A stretch of 64,000 nt of DNA from Purshia tridentata (lineage: Eukaryota > Streptophyta > Magnoliopsida > Rosales > Rosaceae): assembly GCA_003254885.1 (NCBI GenBank), contig QANT01009296.1, forward strand, positions 1 to 64,000, in the 5' to 3' direction. This document shows, in pieces, positions 11,631 through 24,201 of this stretch. Numbering within the stretch: position 1 is the stretch's first letter; every line of letters starts with the position of its first letter. The position numbers and the translations under genes are program-made. The notes under the pieces were generated by a model. That model made no database searches and was not told the DNA's origin. It saw only the letters and a program-made list of their open reading frames with translations.

Positions 11631-14600
11631 TCAACCTAAACCAGAACTAGTACCCGGTACAGGCCTCAACATGGGATGATTAAGTGTCGGCTGGGCAGTC
11701 CCTGGGGCATTAAACATGGTGTTTGGAGCTGATGAGGAAGACTGTATCGATGTTAAGGGCATCCTTGGTCCCAACCCTAGCATTGATTGCCGTGGCATGA
11801 ATGGCATGTGTGGATGGACTGGTTGGTTGTTGTATCCGGATACACTTGGCTGTGAAGTGGAAGGTGACATAATTTGTTGCCTATTGTTAGTAGTGTTGTT
11901 ATTGGCCATGGAAGGACCAACTCCTCCTAAATTCAAAGGCGAAGGGACTCCAGCAGGTCCAAACCGAGTTGATAGAAGACGGACACGTTCACCAACCATC
12001 CTCTGCCTTGTCTTCTCCACTTGTTCGCATTCTTTCATTAGAAAGGTTTCCACTTCTGCGAATTGCTTTAACTTCAGCTCTAATCTCTTCAACTGTTATA
12101 AATTTCACATCATAGAGATAAGAATCCAAGATAAGAATTCTCATCCAATTAAATATGAGTGATTTTCAAAGGAAAACAAATCAAAACCCTGATAGTAAGA
12201 TATTAAGGTAAACAACAGGAGGCAGCAACTAGTCAAAATAAAATCAGGTGTTGGAGCAATGTCATCTCCAGATAGGGTTTTGATTTTCAGAGATATCCAG
12301 TTCTAAGGACACATGAACAGGCAATATATATAATCAATCCTGGCGAAATAAAGTTCCAATGCTGTCAAAAACACAATGAACTACCCCATAGATACAACTC
12401 AACATAGGACAGCCTAATGCCTCCAGAAACCTCCACATCAAAAATCTGAGGATATAAGCAGATAATCATCTGGCCAATTATTTATAGATATGATCCATCC
12501 TGGGGTATACTTTTTGGTCCATCGGTAACCAGGTAAAGCTACTAAAAGGCACTAGAAGTTCTAACACAACTGATACAACTGATACAGGGGGTGAATAAAA
12601 AAGCTCTAACACAGAGACATGCCAATAGAAGTTCTCTAAATCTTTCAAATAATAACATATATCAAAATATGGTTTTTCTAAGCAGCTAAAATCATATTCT
12701 AAAAGGACCTTCTCCCTTAGCCTGGTTCAAGCCTTTCTAAGATGTTCGACTCCATCTCCACCTATTAACAACTAACAGATAGCAACTAATAATAAGAAAA
12801 AATAATAAAAAATCACACAAATAAGAAGGAAACAGTTACTTTTAGTAATAGTTATACCTGATGATTTATGATATTAGCAGATAGTCTCTGAATTTCCCGT
12901 TCTTCATGATCGGCAAACAATTTTGCCTTTATTGCAGCAGCAGCAAGGCCAGCTTTGGCAGCAGCTTTAACTTTTTCTGCAGATAATGGAATCGCCCCTG
13001 CCTCATTTTGACCCCAAGGACCATGTCCTGCTGAGTTCTCATCTGAAGTTTGATGATCCATGTATAACTGGAAGTCAGAGAGACAGAGAGGTAGGGGGAG
13101 GGAGCGAATAGAATATGATAAGAACATAGAAAACTCAAGGCCTACCCTTCTGCTTAACTGAATTTGCAAAATTTCCATGAGCACCACCTTCTCTACCATG
13201 TATGCTTTCCGAGTTCATCCTTCACAGGTGAAAAATAAATTTTAGTTCTGCGAACATAACAAAATTTGCAATATCAATGAAGCATATGCAATGAATACAA
13301 GGGGTTTCCCTACATCCAAAACAGTAAATTCAAAATTTGCTCAGAACCTGAATCGTTCACTATGGATGTCTACCCTCTAAAAGTCCTATGAGCAAAACTA
13401 CTCAGTGGTTAAAAATTAGGGTAAGGTGGTAACTGTGGATGTCTACCCTCTAAAAGTCCTATGAGCAAAAATCCCTAGGAATTTAATTATATACAATGAG
13501 TACAACATGGGGGAGCATACCAAAAGTTGGCTTGGGCTGTTAACAAAAGAAGAAACTCACCTATTTCCTGATCCTTCCATCTGCAAGATACTTCCAGAAG
13601 CAGATAAGCCATTGTCCTCAGACAATGCCGCCAAGGCTGCATGGGCACAGGATGCAGCAACTCTTGGCCCAACAGAAGAGGCCAGAAAGGCAACCTACAA
13701 AAATTTTCCACTAGTTAACTGTGTAAGAACACAAGTAAAGTCTAGGAGCCTTTATCCCTTTGATTAAATTCTGCAGTTATATCTCTAGGTAGAGCTCCCT
13801 CTTTCCCTTCTATCAGAATACATTTGATCCACTAATCAATTTACACATTAATTATAAGAAGGTTATGTTAAGAGAAAACATAATCTTGAAATCTATTTAG
13901 GCAACATTCACCCGGCTATTTCAATTTTTATCTTATGTTCTTTTCTTTATGCATGCACTGGATTTCCTCTCCTCAGTACCATTTTCTCAACAGTGTAAAG
14001 AAGTCATGATCAAATGAAAGCTTTGCAACCTTGGAATAACTGTATATAATGTATAGACCATGGTCCTAGTCCCAACCACACAGTAAGTGAAAAATCAAAC
14101 TAAGGATTAGTATTACAAGGCTCCCACAAGCATGTCTATATATGCTTTCATCACCTGAGTTGATATTCTTAGAATAAAAAACACTCAATTTACTACAACA
14201 ATTGCAACTCTATCAAGACAATTGCTACCGAAGGTACTCACAAAAAATAAACAAATTAGAAAGTAATCTTGTTCGATCAATGTACTTGAGACAGTACTTT
14301 TCAGAATAAATGTTCATATGTTTCAACTTTCAGGTGAATTATACAAAAAATAAAGGTCCATGTGAAGCATGGGATTAGACACCTACCAAGGCCATGACTG
14401 GATTCCCAGAATTTGCAAAAGGGAACCTGCTTTCAGAATCAGCATCTTGTAGGCATGATCCTGAAAAGAAATTGGGAAAAATGTAGGCATAGAATGTCAA
14501 AAAATACACCAGGATTACTTGAAAGATGAAAGTATATAAGAGCACCTGCTGAATCCCCATTTGAATTTGAGCGAAATCCTCCATGATCACCTCTATCTGC

Positions 14601-17600
14601 CGAGTTAGATGACAGGGACACACCTGGAACTTCAATATTTTCCAGCAGGCCATCCTCTACAGGCAGACGGAGAAAATGAAGGATGCATTGAGCTTTTGAC
14701 TTTGTACCAACATGCTCTGCAATTTCATTCCAGTTCTCATTATAGATTTCCATTGCCTCAAGCAGCAGTAGGGTTTCTTGATCAGTCCAACTTTCCCCAT
14801 CTAGATCATAATCTTTTGTTGAATCCACCCGTATAAAATCTATGCTTGAATGACCAACCACATATCTTCCTTCATGGAAGCAATTGGAGCACAGCAGTAC
14901 ATCAACCTGCAACATAAGATGTCAATAAGTTATTATGGAGAATAAGAACTCAACCAACCTAAACTAAGCATTAATCCTAACTAAAAGGGTTTCAAGGATC
15001 CTTGGTCCCCATTCAAACTTATCTAAGGTCACATATTATCTTTGAACACATAAATACAACTTTCATCCTCACTCAGATGTAGAAAAGGTTTTCAAAGGTG
15101 CTTCGAATGCATGCTTCAAACAAACCCGGGTGAAATCAGTGGCTTCAAGGTTATCAAAATTAAGCAGTTGTCTGGTTTGGTATATGCCCATCACACATTG
15201 AATGCCCCATTATAGTTAAGTTTTCTAAACACTGCCTAAGCTTTTTGAAACTACAATTAAATGACATATTCTTAATAAGTGTTAACGCTGTGTTCAGCAC
15301 AATCTAAATGATTTTGATTGTTATCTTAAAAATAATACAAATTTATATTTATTTTACAATCTTCTAATTTTAACTAATTGGAGTCTGTATAAAAGATATT
15401 AACTTAAAAAATTGAGCAACTCACTATGTTTTGGAATCAAATAGAATTAACTTTTAAATTCAAATTAATTCCTTTTAGTTATTTTGTTTTTCAAATTTCA
15501 TTTTCTTAAACATCATGGGAATCACCTTTCCCCCACACACCCCACCCCCCGCAGCCCCTCTCTTTCACTTTTATAAAGCTTAAAACGTNACACCCCACCC
15601 CCCGCGGCCCCTCTCTTTCACTTTTATAAAGCTTAAAACGTGTAATGCTGTCCAAACTTGAACAAAGACTTGAACTAGCATTGCCCTTAAAAAACCACCA
15701 GCTATTCTGCTGGCATATGCATAAAATGAAATAAGAATCAAAATGCACAAGCTGTCGAGGACCTGTTGTTTATAGTAATACATCTAATATGGAAAAGGAA
15801 AATTTGGCAGCAATTACTAATGTTATGTTTGTGGTCAAATTCATTATTACAACCAGTATAAATGCTCAATACCAAATAATGGAAGTTAAATGACAATTTC
15901 AGGATGTTAATAAATTGAGTTATTTTAAACAATATTTATTGTGCAACCAAGTAAACCTCAATGCATGCAGAAACACCAACCAGACTCCGTCAGAGTAGTC
16001 CAAACTAATATCCGGTAAAGCTCAAGTTGATTCACCATGGCATCAGAAAACATTCCTTAAGTGCATTTGTCTGTTAATTTAGATAATACATTACTCAACT
16101 ATAACAACACCAACCATTAACCATCATAAGATCCAAACTTCAGACAAAAACTTCAATTATGTTTAATGGCAAAAATTATCGTAATTCAAGTAACTTCTTG
16201 CAGTTGGCCTACGTGTCGCATCAAGATGAAAGCAACATGCTAACAAGCATCATAGATTATTGTTATCTGCCAAAAGGGGGCTGTATAGACCAATCCTACA
16301 CCATTTAAAACAAACTTCCAACTCCATCCATTTAATTATGGGCATTAATGTTTTTGTCACAAGTTGTAGTTGTAACTTTGTGCAGTTTCATCATCCTTTC
16401 AAGCAAACAAATCATCCATTTGATAAAAATTATGGACAGAAGAAACATAACATTAATGAAATGATAGAGACGTACCTCCTTCTGTGACTGATAGTATACA
16501 TTGGGAAGAGAACGAGAACAATAATTGCAATGATTTTCAGATAGACGCTTTCGAATTCTGTTGTCCAAATCAGAGACATCATCATCATCATCGTGACGGG
16601 ACAATGACGTATAAACATCAGCTGCCTTAAGCCTACATCTGGGCTTGTCAAATTTGATTAAACTATCAATGGACTTTAAAGCAGCCGATGGCACTTGAAT
16701 CTCACCATTTAGCTCCTCTCTTAAGTAGGAACTGCCATTCCAAGGCTCATGACTTGGTGCTACAGCACAGTAATTGATAATTCCCCAGTGATCAAGAAAC
16801 CGAATTATTCGAGTCAAATCTTCAGTATTTAGACGACCTGCTAATTTTGTACAATCAGAAAATGTAAGCCTCTTCTCGGGGTTTTCCATGTATTTAGCCA
16901 CAATTTCATTCCTACTTTGCATGTACATCTCGGGAGTACAATCTGATGATTTGCCCGAGAAAAAATGCGGCACCACTTGTCTCTCCAGTCGATGCACTGT
17001 GGCTGGTGAAAACCAATCTGCTAACAAGAGAATTCCAAAAACAGAAATCCATATTTAATATGCATCTATATACTCAACAATGCATGATAAGCATGTACAG
17101 AAATCTACAACAAAGGAACCTCAAAGCTTTAACACACCCACCTTCCAAACATTTTTGAAATAAAATCAAATTTATCCTGTAGAGGCCCTACAGATGATAG
17201 AAAATACTGAATCAATATAACACTGGCTCCATATCAAGGAATCCAAGACCTATTTCCGGAGTAAGTTCCAAATCTTTTTAGAGGCTAGCTTCCTCTAAAC
17301 CCAAAAGTGTGTCTTTTTTCCTGGGTACGAATCAGAAAAAGGCTCCCATTATGTCCTCTTAACTATTATAATATCAGTCCAGGTCAGCCCCACAAACAAG
17401 TGACATGAGTTGACTAGATCAATTCAATTACCCACTATGATAGTTCCAAATAAGATGGAAGTAAGTATAAGAAAGCCTTTTCAGATAAAGCAATCTTGTA
17501 AAGAGTTATTAAATATCAAATAATGATCTCATCAAAAACTTTCCAGCAGCTTTCTTGCATACATAAAAGGATTTGATCCAAAGAACCCATACCCTCCATC

Positions 17601-18755
17601 TCTTTGTTTGCACAAAAACTAAATATGAAACTTGCAGCAAACAAAAGTTTGATAAAATTGAACCCCTCCACTAGTCATTTCTTCAAATGAAGCCCCAACA
17701 GTTGAACTAAAATAATTGCACAAAGCCAGCAGGAGCAGTTTCATAGTGAAAAACAACAAGGCAATTAATGCAACAAACAAAATAGCCCAAACTCTGAAAT
17801 GGAGTCCAATGCGCTGCCACTATATACTAACATAACAGAATTTTGAAAAAGACCCAAAATTTCAAAAAGGGGTTATATCTTTCAAAGCACAACATATCCA
17901 CAGCTACTCACATAAACCCACAAAATGGCAGCTATTTTAGCAAGTGTTTGTCACTTTCTAGCACTCAATATGGAACTGTATGAAACAGAGAGAGACAAAT
18001 AAAAGAATAACATCACATATTCACATACCTGCGTGCATTGGAACCACATGAACTCTGTTCCCAAACCGCTTAACAACGCCGCGGCCTTCCATAATCGACG
18101 GCGGCGTCACTACGTAAGCCGCCGAGCTGGCGCCTCCGCCGTCCGCGCGGTCCGGATCCAACGCCGGACTATCCGCGGGCACGGAGGACAGCGCCTGGAG
18201 CTGCCCGTACGACACATTCTCCAAGAACATCGGGCTGGTGAGCCCGCCCTTGCCGTCGCCGCCGCTGGAGAAATTGTGATTGGCCCGCTCGAGCGCCACG
18301 ACGGCTAGCACTGACGAGTGGGGCCGATTGACTGTGCGCACCACCACGGGAGGAAAATCGCAGTGGCGGACCCCACCGTCGAGAACCTCGTTCTCGTGAG
18401 GGCCGGGATCGGGTGCGGCGGCGAGTAGGGGGTTATGGTGGGGGTCCTCAGAGTCGTTGTCGTCGCGCGTCGGCTGTTCGATGTCGTTTTCTTCCGCCGC
18501 GGCGTCATCGTCTTCTTCGTCGTCGTCCTCGCGCTTTGGTTGTCGCCGAATTTGGGGGTCGCGCTTCCGCTTCCTCCATTTTCCGCGCGAGTCTGTGAAA
18601 ATTCAAACATTTTGGAGTGAAAATAAATAAATAAATTTGTGAATTGTGGATTCGTATGTATAATTTGTACGTAAAAGCAAAGTTTGAATTTTTAGAGAGA
18701 GAGAGAGAGGGTTTAGGTTTGAGTTACCTGAGGGGAAGGAAGGGGAAGCTGGCAT
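11631..18755 (-). CDS. SWI3C: SWI/SNF complex core subunit SWI3C
   Basis: Core scaffold subunit of plant SWI/SNF (BRM-type) nucleosome remodelling complexes, nuclear. Nine exons in transcript order: 18728-18755, 18029-18592, 16476-17017, 14546-14906, 14387-14460, 13561-13694, 13146-13219, 12858-13042, 11631-12092. They join to 807 aa, the same length as recalled for Arabidopsis SWI3C. The order is: short MPASPSFPS start, acidic region, SWIRM domain from about residue 198 (DWFSP...[13 protein letters not shown]), ZZ-like zinc finger spanning exons 3/4 (CNYC...CSNC), SANT domain about 410-460 ([20 protein letters not shown]), alanine/lysine helix and leucine-zipper-like coiled coil ([20 protein letters not shown]), then a Met/Pro/Asn-rich tail. 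All junctions are GT-AG and phase-consistent. Exon 8 starts after CTTCAG at 13042, restoring frame. Intron 3 contains a duplicated segment around an N (15589). Confidence 0.95.
15537..15641. repeat. 52-bp direct duplication around a single N
   Basis: Two 52-base copies (15537-15588 and 15590-15641) that differ at one base (GCAG versus GCGG) flank an N at 15589, inside SWI3C intron 3. The pattern matches two overlapping sequence ends joined without merging, so it is probably an assembly artefact. It does not touch an exon. Confidence 0.8.
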
Positions 18756-18936
18756 TTTAGGAGAGAGAGTGATTTGGAGATTTGTGGGGACTGTGATTGG
18801 CGCACAATAGAATCAAAGCCACAGAAGCAGTCTCTCTGTGTCTAGAGAGAGAGTGTGTGTAGAGAGAGAGTGTGTAGGGCTCCCTTCTCTGTCTTTCAGC
18901 TGTGTGTTATTGTTTTGCTGAGCAAACTTGTTTTCC

Positions 18937-19311
18937 ATATTTTTTTCTCTTTCTATATTCTTTTTTTTTCTGTTTCTTTTTTTATTTTCTTAGAAACTTT
19001 TTCTTCTTCTTTTTTGTTTTTTTTGCCCTTTTGTGTATGCCACGTGCCGCTCGTACATTAAATTAGTAATGGCTTAAATAATCGTCGACATACACATGAA
19101 CAATTTCGATTAATGAATGTGAAATATTTTTTTCTCTTTCTATATTCTTTTTTTTTTCTGTTTCTTTTTTTATTTTCTTAGAAACTTTTTCTTCTTCTTT
19201 TTTGTCTTTTTTGCCCTTTTGTGTATGCCACGTGCCGCTCGTACATTAAATTAGTAATGGCTTAAATAATCGTCTACATACACATGAACAATTTCGATTA
19301 ATGAATGTGAA
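18937..19311. repeat. 187-bp tandem duplication upstream of SWI3C
   Basis: Two head-to-tail copies of about 187 bp (18937-19123 and 19124-19311), almost identical apart from T-run length and a few substitutions such as CGTCGACATA versus CGTCTACATA. Both contain a pyrimidine-rich stretch and the G-box-like sequence GCCACGTGCC. The near-identity implies a recent event. It lies 180-560 bp upstream of the SWI3C start codon. Confidence 0.88.
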
Positions 19312-19576
19312 TTTTACATACTTTAACCGTCGTCAATACAATCGAAATATTTCTCTTTTCCAAACTATTCTTCTTGTGCTAAAATTAGGCTCAAATGTCA
19401 GTTTGATATATTCTTATTTTTCCTCCATTATTTCAAGTTTTCTTTTGTTTTGAATTTTGACCTTAATTATATTAGATAACAAGGGCATCTTTAAAGGATA
19501 TTGAGGGGTATTTTAAAAGATTTGAGATTGGGTTTGCATGTCCACCTTTCCTTTACCTTTCACTTTTGTATGAGAA

Positions 19577-19579
<3 letters not shown>

Positions 19580-19609
<30 letters not shown>

Positions 19610-19620
19610 NTTTTTTTTTT
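19580..19620. repeat. Poly-T tract interrupted by N
   Basis: A run of about 40 T with an N at 19610. The words TTTTGTATGAGAACC occur on both sides (19565-19579 and 19627-19641), again suggesting an unresolved assembly join. Confidence 0.75.
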
Positions 19621-21747
19621 GGCCATTTTGTATGAGAACCTTGAATCTCACAAATTTGGGGCTTTGGTTGAGTGTAATTTGACGGTTGGAAATAAGTAAA
19701 TCCATGCTTTATTTTTCAGGTATAGGTTCGTATTTGGATTTTGGCGAGTTACAAATAAGTGAACCCAACACTTCTAATCTTAACTTGAGTTGAGTTTGAA
19801 TTGCCTGATTTCCTAGGGTTGGATACAATCTATAAAATCAAAGTACGGGTTGAGCTCATTCTACAAAAAAAAAAAATCTTGATAAAATAAAAGTAAAACA
19901 CATCCATTAAATTAGTAATGTGGCGCTTTTTTCTTCATTCTTTTTCTGTATCCGTGCCGCACATGCATTAAATTATGAATGGTTTAAACAGTTGTTTATG
20001 TAGGCGTTAACGATTTTAAGATAGTTAACAATGAACCAATGTGAATTATATAATGAATATTACATACATTACTAGTTAGTAGTTGTTATTACACTTTAAG
20101 CATTTCTTTTCTCTAAACTTGGGCTCAAATGTCATTTTGATTATAACTTTTCCTCCATTGTTTCAATTTTTCTTTTATTTTGATTTTAATTATATTGAAT
20201 AATGAGTGGGAATTTGTCGTTGCAAGGACATTGAGGGGTATTTTAGAAAAGTTGAGGTTGTGTTTACATGCCGACCTTTCCTTGACCTTTCTTTGTTGTG
20301 TATGAGAACCTTGAATCCCACAAACTTGGAAATGAGGCCTTGGTTGAGCGCCAGGGCCTTCAAATTGTTATAGATTATATGGATGCTTGTAAGTCTAGAA
20401 TTGGCCACGCCATCACTAATTGTTTGGTAAAGGTCATGTTGTGATATGTCTCCCGTGCCACTAATAAATGACAAACATTCTTGTCAACCTCAACACTAGC
20501 ATAAGATTTATATAAATAAAAAAAAATAATAAAAAAAAAAACCATATCTCTACACACTATTCAACTGTTGGGGTGTTATTACTCAACCAAGCCATCAAGT
20601 GTAGAAAATAATTTCACATCAAAAATATGAAGAAACAAACACCAAGATAACAGTCAAAGTCCCACCAAAACCCAACTTGATAGATTTAGACAGTCAAGTT
20701 AGAGACAATATCGATATTAGAGACTGGACTGTGGAATTAGGAGTACCCTAATTTTGAACCTAACATCAACAACTACTCTACTTCTTTCTCCTTGTCTATG
20801 TATATATATATGGAGGGTAAGTTCGAGTTGAGTTCAAATAAGTTGGACCAAAATCTTTCATATCAATAGTAGGTGGGTATTCTTTGAGAACAGCCCGAGC
20901 TACAGAATGAGCCAAAGCATGTTCTGATTCAGCCAAATGCATGTTGATGAAGGCAAGCCCATTGCCCAAAGCAGAAGGTTGGAGGTGGCTGCAAACGCTC
21001 AACATACATCAACAACAGTCATTCTGTCATGTTTTCATGTTGAGAATAAACTGACATACACTCTCATAGACTCATAGTCATAGGCTTCTCACTCATTCAC
21101 TCTAGAAGACGGAGAAGACCAGAGTGAAATAATTGAAAGAAAATTAGAAACCAAGTGACAACAGAGGAGGCCATAAGCAAGTTTGCAATTTGGCTTTCTC
21201 TTAAGAATGAGATCGAGCCATAAAAGTGAAACTAGTCAAAGACTCAGAATAATGCGAAGACAGTTTTCAACAAAAAAGAAAAGAAAGAATAATGCGATGA
21301 ACCTATCACCTTTCAATATTATTATTCAATCCAAATTAAAGTATAGCACACATGTAACAAACAATAACCATGGAAATATGGAATGCAAACAAACATCATA
21401 GATAAGATCCCCCAAAAGCGTACATAGTGTATGAATTTAGCATGTGATATAAATCAATTACTAAAAATTATAACCTTGTTTTTATTTGAGTTCATCATAA
21501 AAAAATTTCACCCACAATTTGAGAAAAGACAACTATTTAAATAAGTATAATTTAAGATGAAAAGAACTTAACTCGATCATAAGGGTTTTACTAATATATA
21601 GAATACTACCTAAAACTCTAAAATTGATGCCTTCCAAAACCTTCCACTTGTAGATTCTCCACATGCAGTTGCAAAGTTTACATCTCAAAAATGCAATGTA
21701 GATAAGACCTCCAAGACATATGAGCATATATGTAGTTGATAATCTGC

Positions 21748-24201
21748 TCAGGTGGCAAATAGGAAATGCAAGTCAGCCTCGGACAAGCCTCCCAATTTCT
21801 CTGTAGAACCATCAATTGTTCCCTTAACCAATAGCTCTTTCTTCTCCTGTAGCCTCAAAATCTTCTCCTCAACTGTGTCCTCAATGACAAACCTGACAAT
21901 CCTGATGGGCTTGTACTGCCCTATCCGGTGGATTCGATCTTGTGCTTGTTGCTCCACAGCCGGGTTCCACCAGGGGTCCATCACGAAAACATGTGATGCA
22001 ACTGTGAGATTAAGAGCAACACCTCCAGCTTGCAAGCTCATTAAGAAAATCCTGCAATCTGGATCCTCAGTAAATTTCTTTATTGCAGCATCCCTTGCAG
22101 ACAAGGTCATGCTTCCATCTAACTGAATGCAATTGATACCGGACTTTTGCAACGAGTAGTTAATGAGGTCCAGGAATGATGTGAACTGGCTAAAAACAAT
22201 TCCTTTTGCAGAGCCATCCCTTTCAACCATGAATCTAATTTCTTCCCTCAATGCCTCTATTTTTGTGCTAGTCTTGAAAATGTCAAGCTGAATTCTGTTC
22301 AAAATGCTCGAGGATCGAAACCCCTTAAGGGTAGTTTTACTAGTCCCATTACCAGCACCTAGAGTAGTACTTGTAGAAGCAAAATCAATAGTGAGTAATT
22401 TTGAGCATGAAGGGCATGAGAATTGTCCCAAAGAAGCAGAAAAATCAATCAAGCAAGTCTTGCAAAAGACATGATCACAATTGGTAACCACTGCATCTTC
22501 TTCTGCTGCTTCATGACAAATGCCACATATTGCTGCCTCACTGTTGTCATTATTAAACTTGCTACCATTTTTCAGTGCACCAGTCGCAGAATGCACCACG
22601 AGGTAAGGATGATCAACAGCCTGCCTCAAGCGTGTGAGAAGAAGAAATATTTGAGCATAATTATTCATCACAGTACCTGCATTTACATATGTGTTAAATG
22701 ATGTCCGGCTATCATCATGTAGTGACTCGTAAAATGATTTTTCATTGATATCCAAGGTATCCCATCTCAACGAAACAATTTTAGGAGGAAGTGCAAGATC
22801 CGCAGCCCTGCCCTTTTTGGTTCGTCGCAGCAATATGTTGTCTAAAATTTTGTGTTTGAGAAAAAACATGGCCCTTTTTCCCAATAATTCATTTCCATGT
22901 GACAACCGCATTGATTTGGCCACATATTTATTCCACCAACAAAAATGTCTAAAACTACTATGAGGGCAATTGGAACATCGTACTCTGGTCTTTGTGAAAC
23001 AATGATCAAGAACTCTGCAATCACAGTCCTTACAGAAGGAGTACGAGTACGGGACCAACTGCAAGAAGCGAACCAAAGAGTAAAGCTCTCCAACGTTATT
23101 CTGCAGGGGCGTGCCACTTAGAGCCCATTTGTATGAAGACTCTAAAGCAAAAACAGCTTTTGCAGGTGTACTACGCCTAGATTTTATGTAATGTGCCTCA
23201 TCCAAAATGATGCGATTCCACTTCACAGCATGCAGAATCGATTCCTTTTGCTTGTGCAGCTTGCAAGCTCCCTTCTTAGTACCCTTCTTTGACATTGATT
23301 CTGGATGCTGCTTCTTTTTTTGTTTCCTTTGTTGCTTAGACTGCTTCTCGGTTCTAACAGCATGAGGACCACAAAAGTATTTCAAATGCCTTGGCATTGA
23401 ATTCTCAAGAAACGCCTTGCCACAATAAAGGCACACATGTTTGGGGGGAATCATGAACTTCCTATAATCCGCGGCAACAGTGGAGTAAGTAGAAATCACA
23501 AAATCATATTTCGACAACATACTTTTTGAATTCTTCTCTCTTTTGGCTCCATGATAAACCAAAACCTTTGTGCTTCCTTGTTTAGTAAACCGTTCTATCT
23601 CACTCACCCACTGGCTCACCGCGATCAAAGGACAAATCACGAGGGTGCCTTTGATCGCAGGAGAGCCTGTGGAGGAAGCCGGTTCACAAATTGTGCTGCT
23701 GCTTTCGGCTTTGGCAAGGACCAGTGCAATTGCTTGTATGGTCTTCCCCATTCCCATCTCATCTGCAAGAATACCTCCTCTAGCTTTGGACTCTTCCTGT
23801 CTCAGAGCCCAAGCCAACCATTCTTTTTGGTACCTCAACAGAGGCATAATCAAATCCGATGGTGCCTCAGCAACTTCACTCACCACTCCATTCCTATTAT
23901 CCAGATCATGAAAATCTTCATTGAAATTATTATCGATCCAGCTATCATGGTACTCTTCCCAGATTTTCCACATCAAAATTGGCTTCGGCTCCCCTTTTTT
24001 CGACCTCTTCCTCTTCTTTTTAACTGCTTGTTGCTGATTCAATTGGTGTTCATAAACCGCTTCTTCCTCTTCCGAATTCTCATAATTTTCATAATCCTCA
24101 CTTTCTTCACCATCCGGACTCTCATAGTTAAATTCCTCATAAATTTCTTCGTCGGAACTTCCGTTGATCTGGTTCCTATCTTCCACTTCCTCAAGCTTCA
24201 T
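21748..24201 (-). CDS. RAD16: RAD16-like SNF2 helicase with RING finger
   Basis: ATP-dependent DNA translocase of the Rad5/Rad16 branch of SNF2 proteins; yeast Rad16 acts in global-genome nucleotide excision repair. One uninterrupted 817-aa frame. The order is: acidic N-terminus, basic cluster (KKKRKRSKKG, 61-70), SNF2 N-lobe with Walker A DEMGMGKT (147-154), DEAH box (334-337) and SGTPLQNN (362-369), a plant-type C2H2-like insert (CLYCGKAFLENSMPRHLKYF, 257-276), a C3HC4 RING near 555-600 (CGICHEA...CDHVFCKTC...CPSC), and a helicase C-lobe ending in DPWWNP...QDRIHRIGQ. All motifs look intact, so activity is plausible. The ATG at 24201 is followed by the acidic start expected for the family. 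No introns are needed. It is divergent from OGG1. Confidence 0.95.
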   Translation of the reverse strand: MKLEEVEDRNQINGSSDEEIYEEFNYESPDGEESEDYENYENSEEEEAVYEHQLNQQQAVKKKRKRSKKGEPKPILMWKIWEEYHDSWIDNNFNEDFHDLDNRNGVVSEVAEAPSDLIMPLLRYQKEWLAWALRQEESKARGGILADEMGMGKTIQAIALVLAKAESSSTICEPASSTGSPAIKGTLVICPLIAVSQWVSEIERFTKQGSTKVLVYHGAKREKNSKSMLSKYDFVISTYSTVAADYRKFMIPPKHVCLYCGKAFLENSMPRHLKYFCGPHAVRTEKQSKQQRKQKKKQHPESMSKKGTKKGACKLHKQKESILHAVKWNRIILDEAHYIKSRRSTPAKAVFALESSYKWALSGTPLQNNVGELYSLVRFLQLVPYSYSFCKDCDCRVLDHCFTKTRVRCSNCPHSSFRHFCWWNKYVAKSMRLSHGNELLGKRAMFFLKHKILDNILLRRTKKGRAADLALPPKIVSLRWDTLDINEKSFYESLHDDSRTSFNTYVNAGTVMNNYAQIFLLLTRLRQAVDHPYLVVHSATGALKNGSKFNNDNSEAAICGICHEAAEEDAVVTNCDHVFCKTCLIDFSASLGQFSCPSCSKLLTIDFASTSTTLGAGNGTSKTTLKGFRSSSILNRIQLDIFKTSTKIEALREEIRFMVERDGSAKGIVFSQFTSFLDLINYSLQKSGINCIQLDGSMTLSARDAAIKKFTEDPDCRIFLMSLQAGGVALNLTVASHVFVMDPWWNPAVEQQAQDRIHRIGQYKPIRIVRFVIEDTVEEKILRLQEKKELLVKGTIDGSTEKLGGLSEADLHFLFAT

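Larger units (their letters stand above)
18756..21747. other. Spacer with SWI3C promoter and local duplications
   Basis: SWI3C's 5' leader (GA-rich runs at about 18698-18712 and 18845-18870) and promoter lie at the left end. The rest is AT-rich, with a recent tandem duplication (18937-19311), an older diverged duplication of the same block (about 19925-20350) and a poly-T tract with an N. Short minus-strand open frames at 20190-20557 and 20796-21005 show no convincing domain. The 3' end of the RAD16-like gene lies at the right end. Confidence 0.55.

Noticed and set aside
18021-18620. Plus-strand open frames over SWI3C exon 2
   Set aside because: Shadows of a GC-rich exon; low-complexity Arg-rich peptides with no similarity that I recognise.
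20190-21005. Minus-strand frames with a faint look of reverse-transcriptase RNase H remnants (such as HALAHSVARAVLKEY)
   Set aside because: Too short and lacking catalytic motifs; not enough to name an element.
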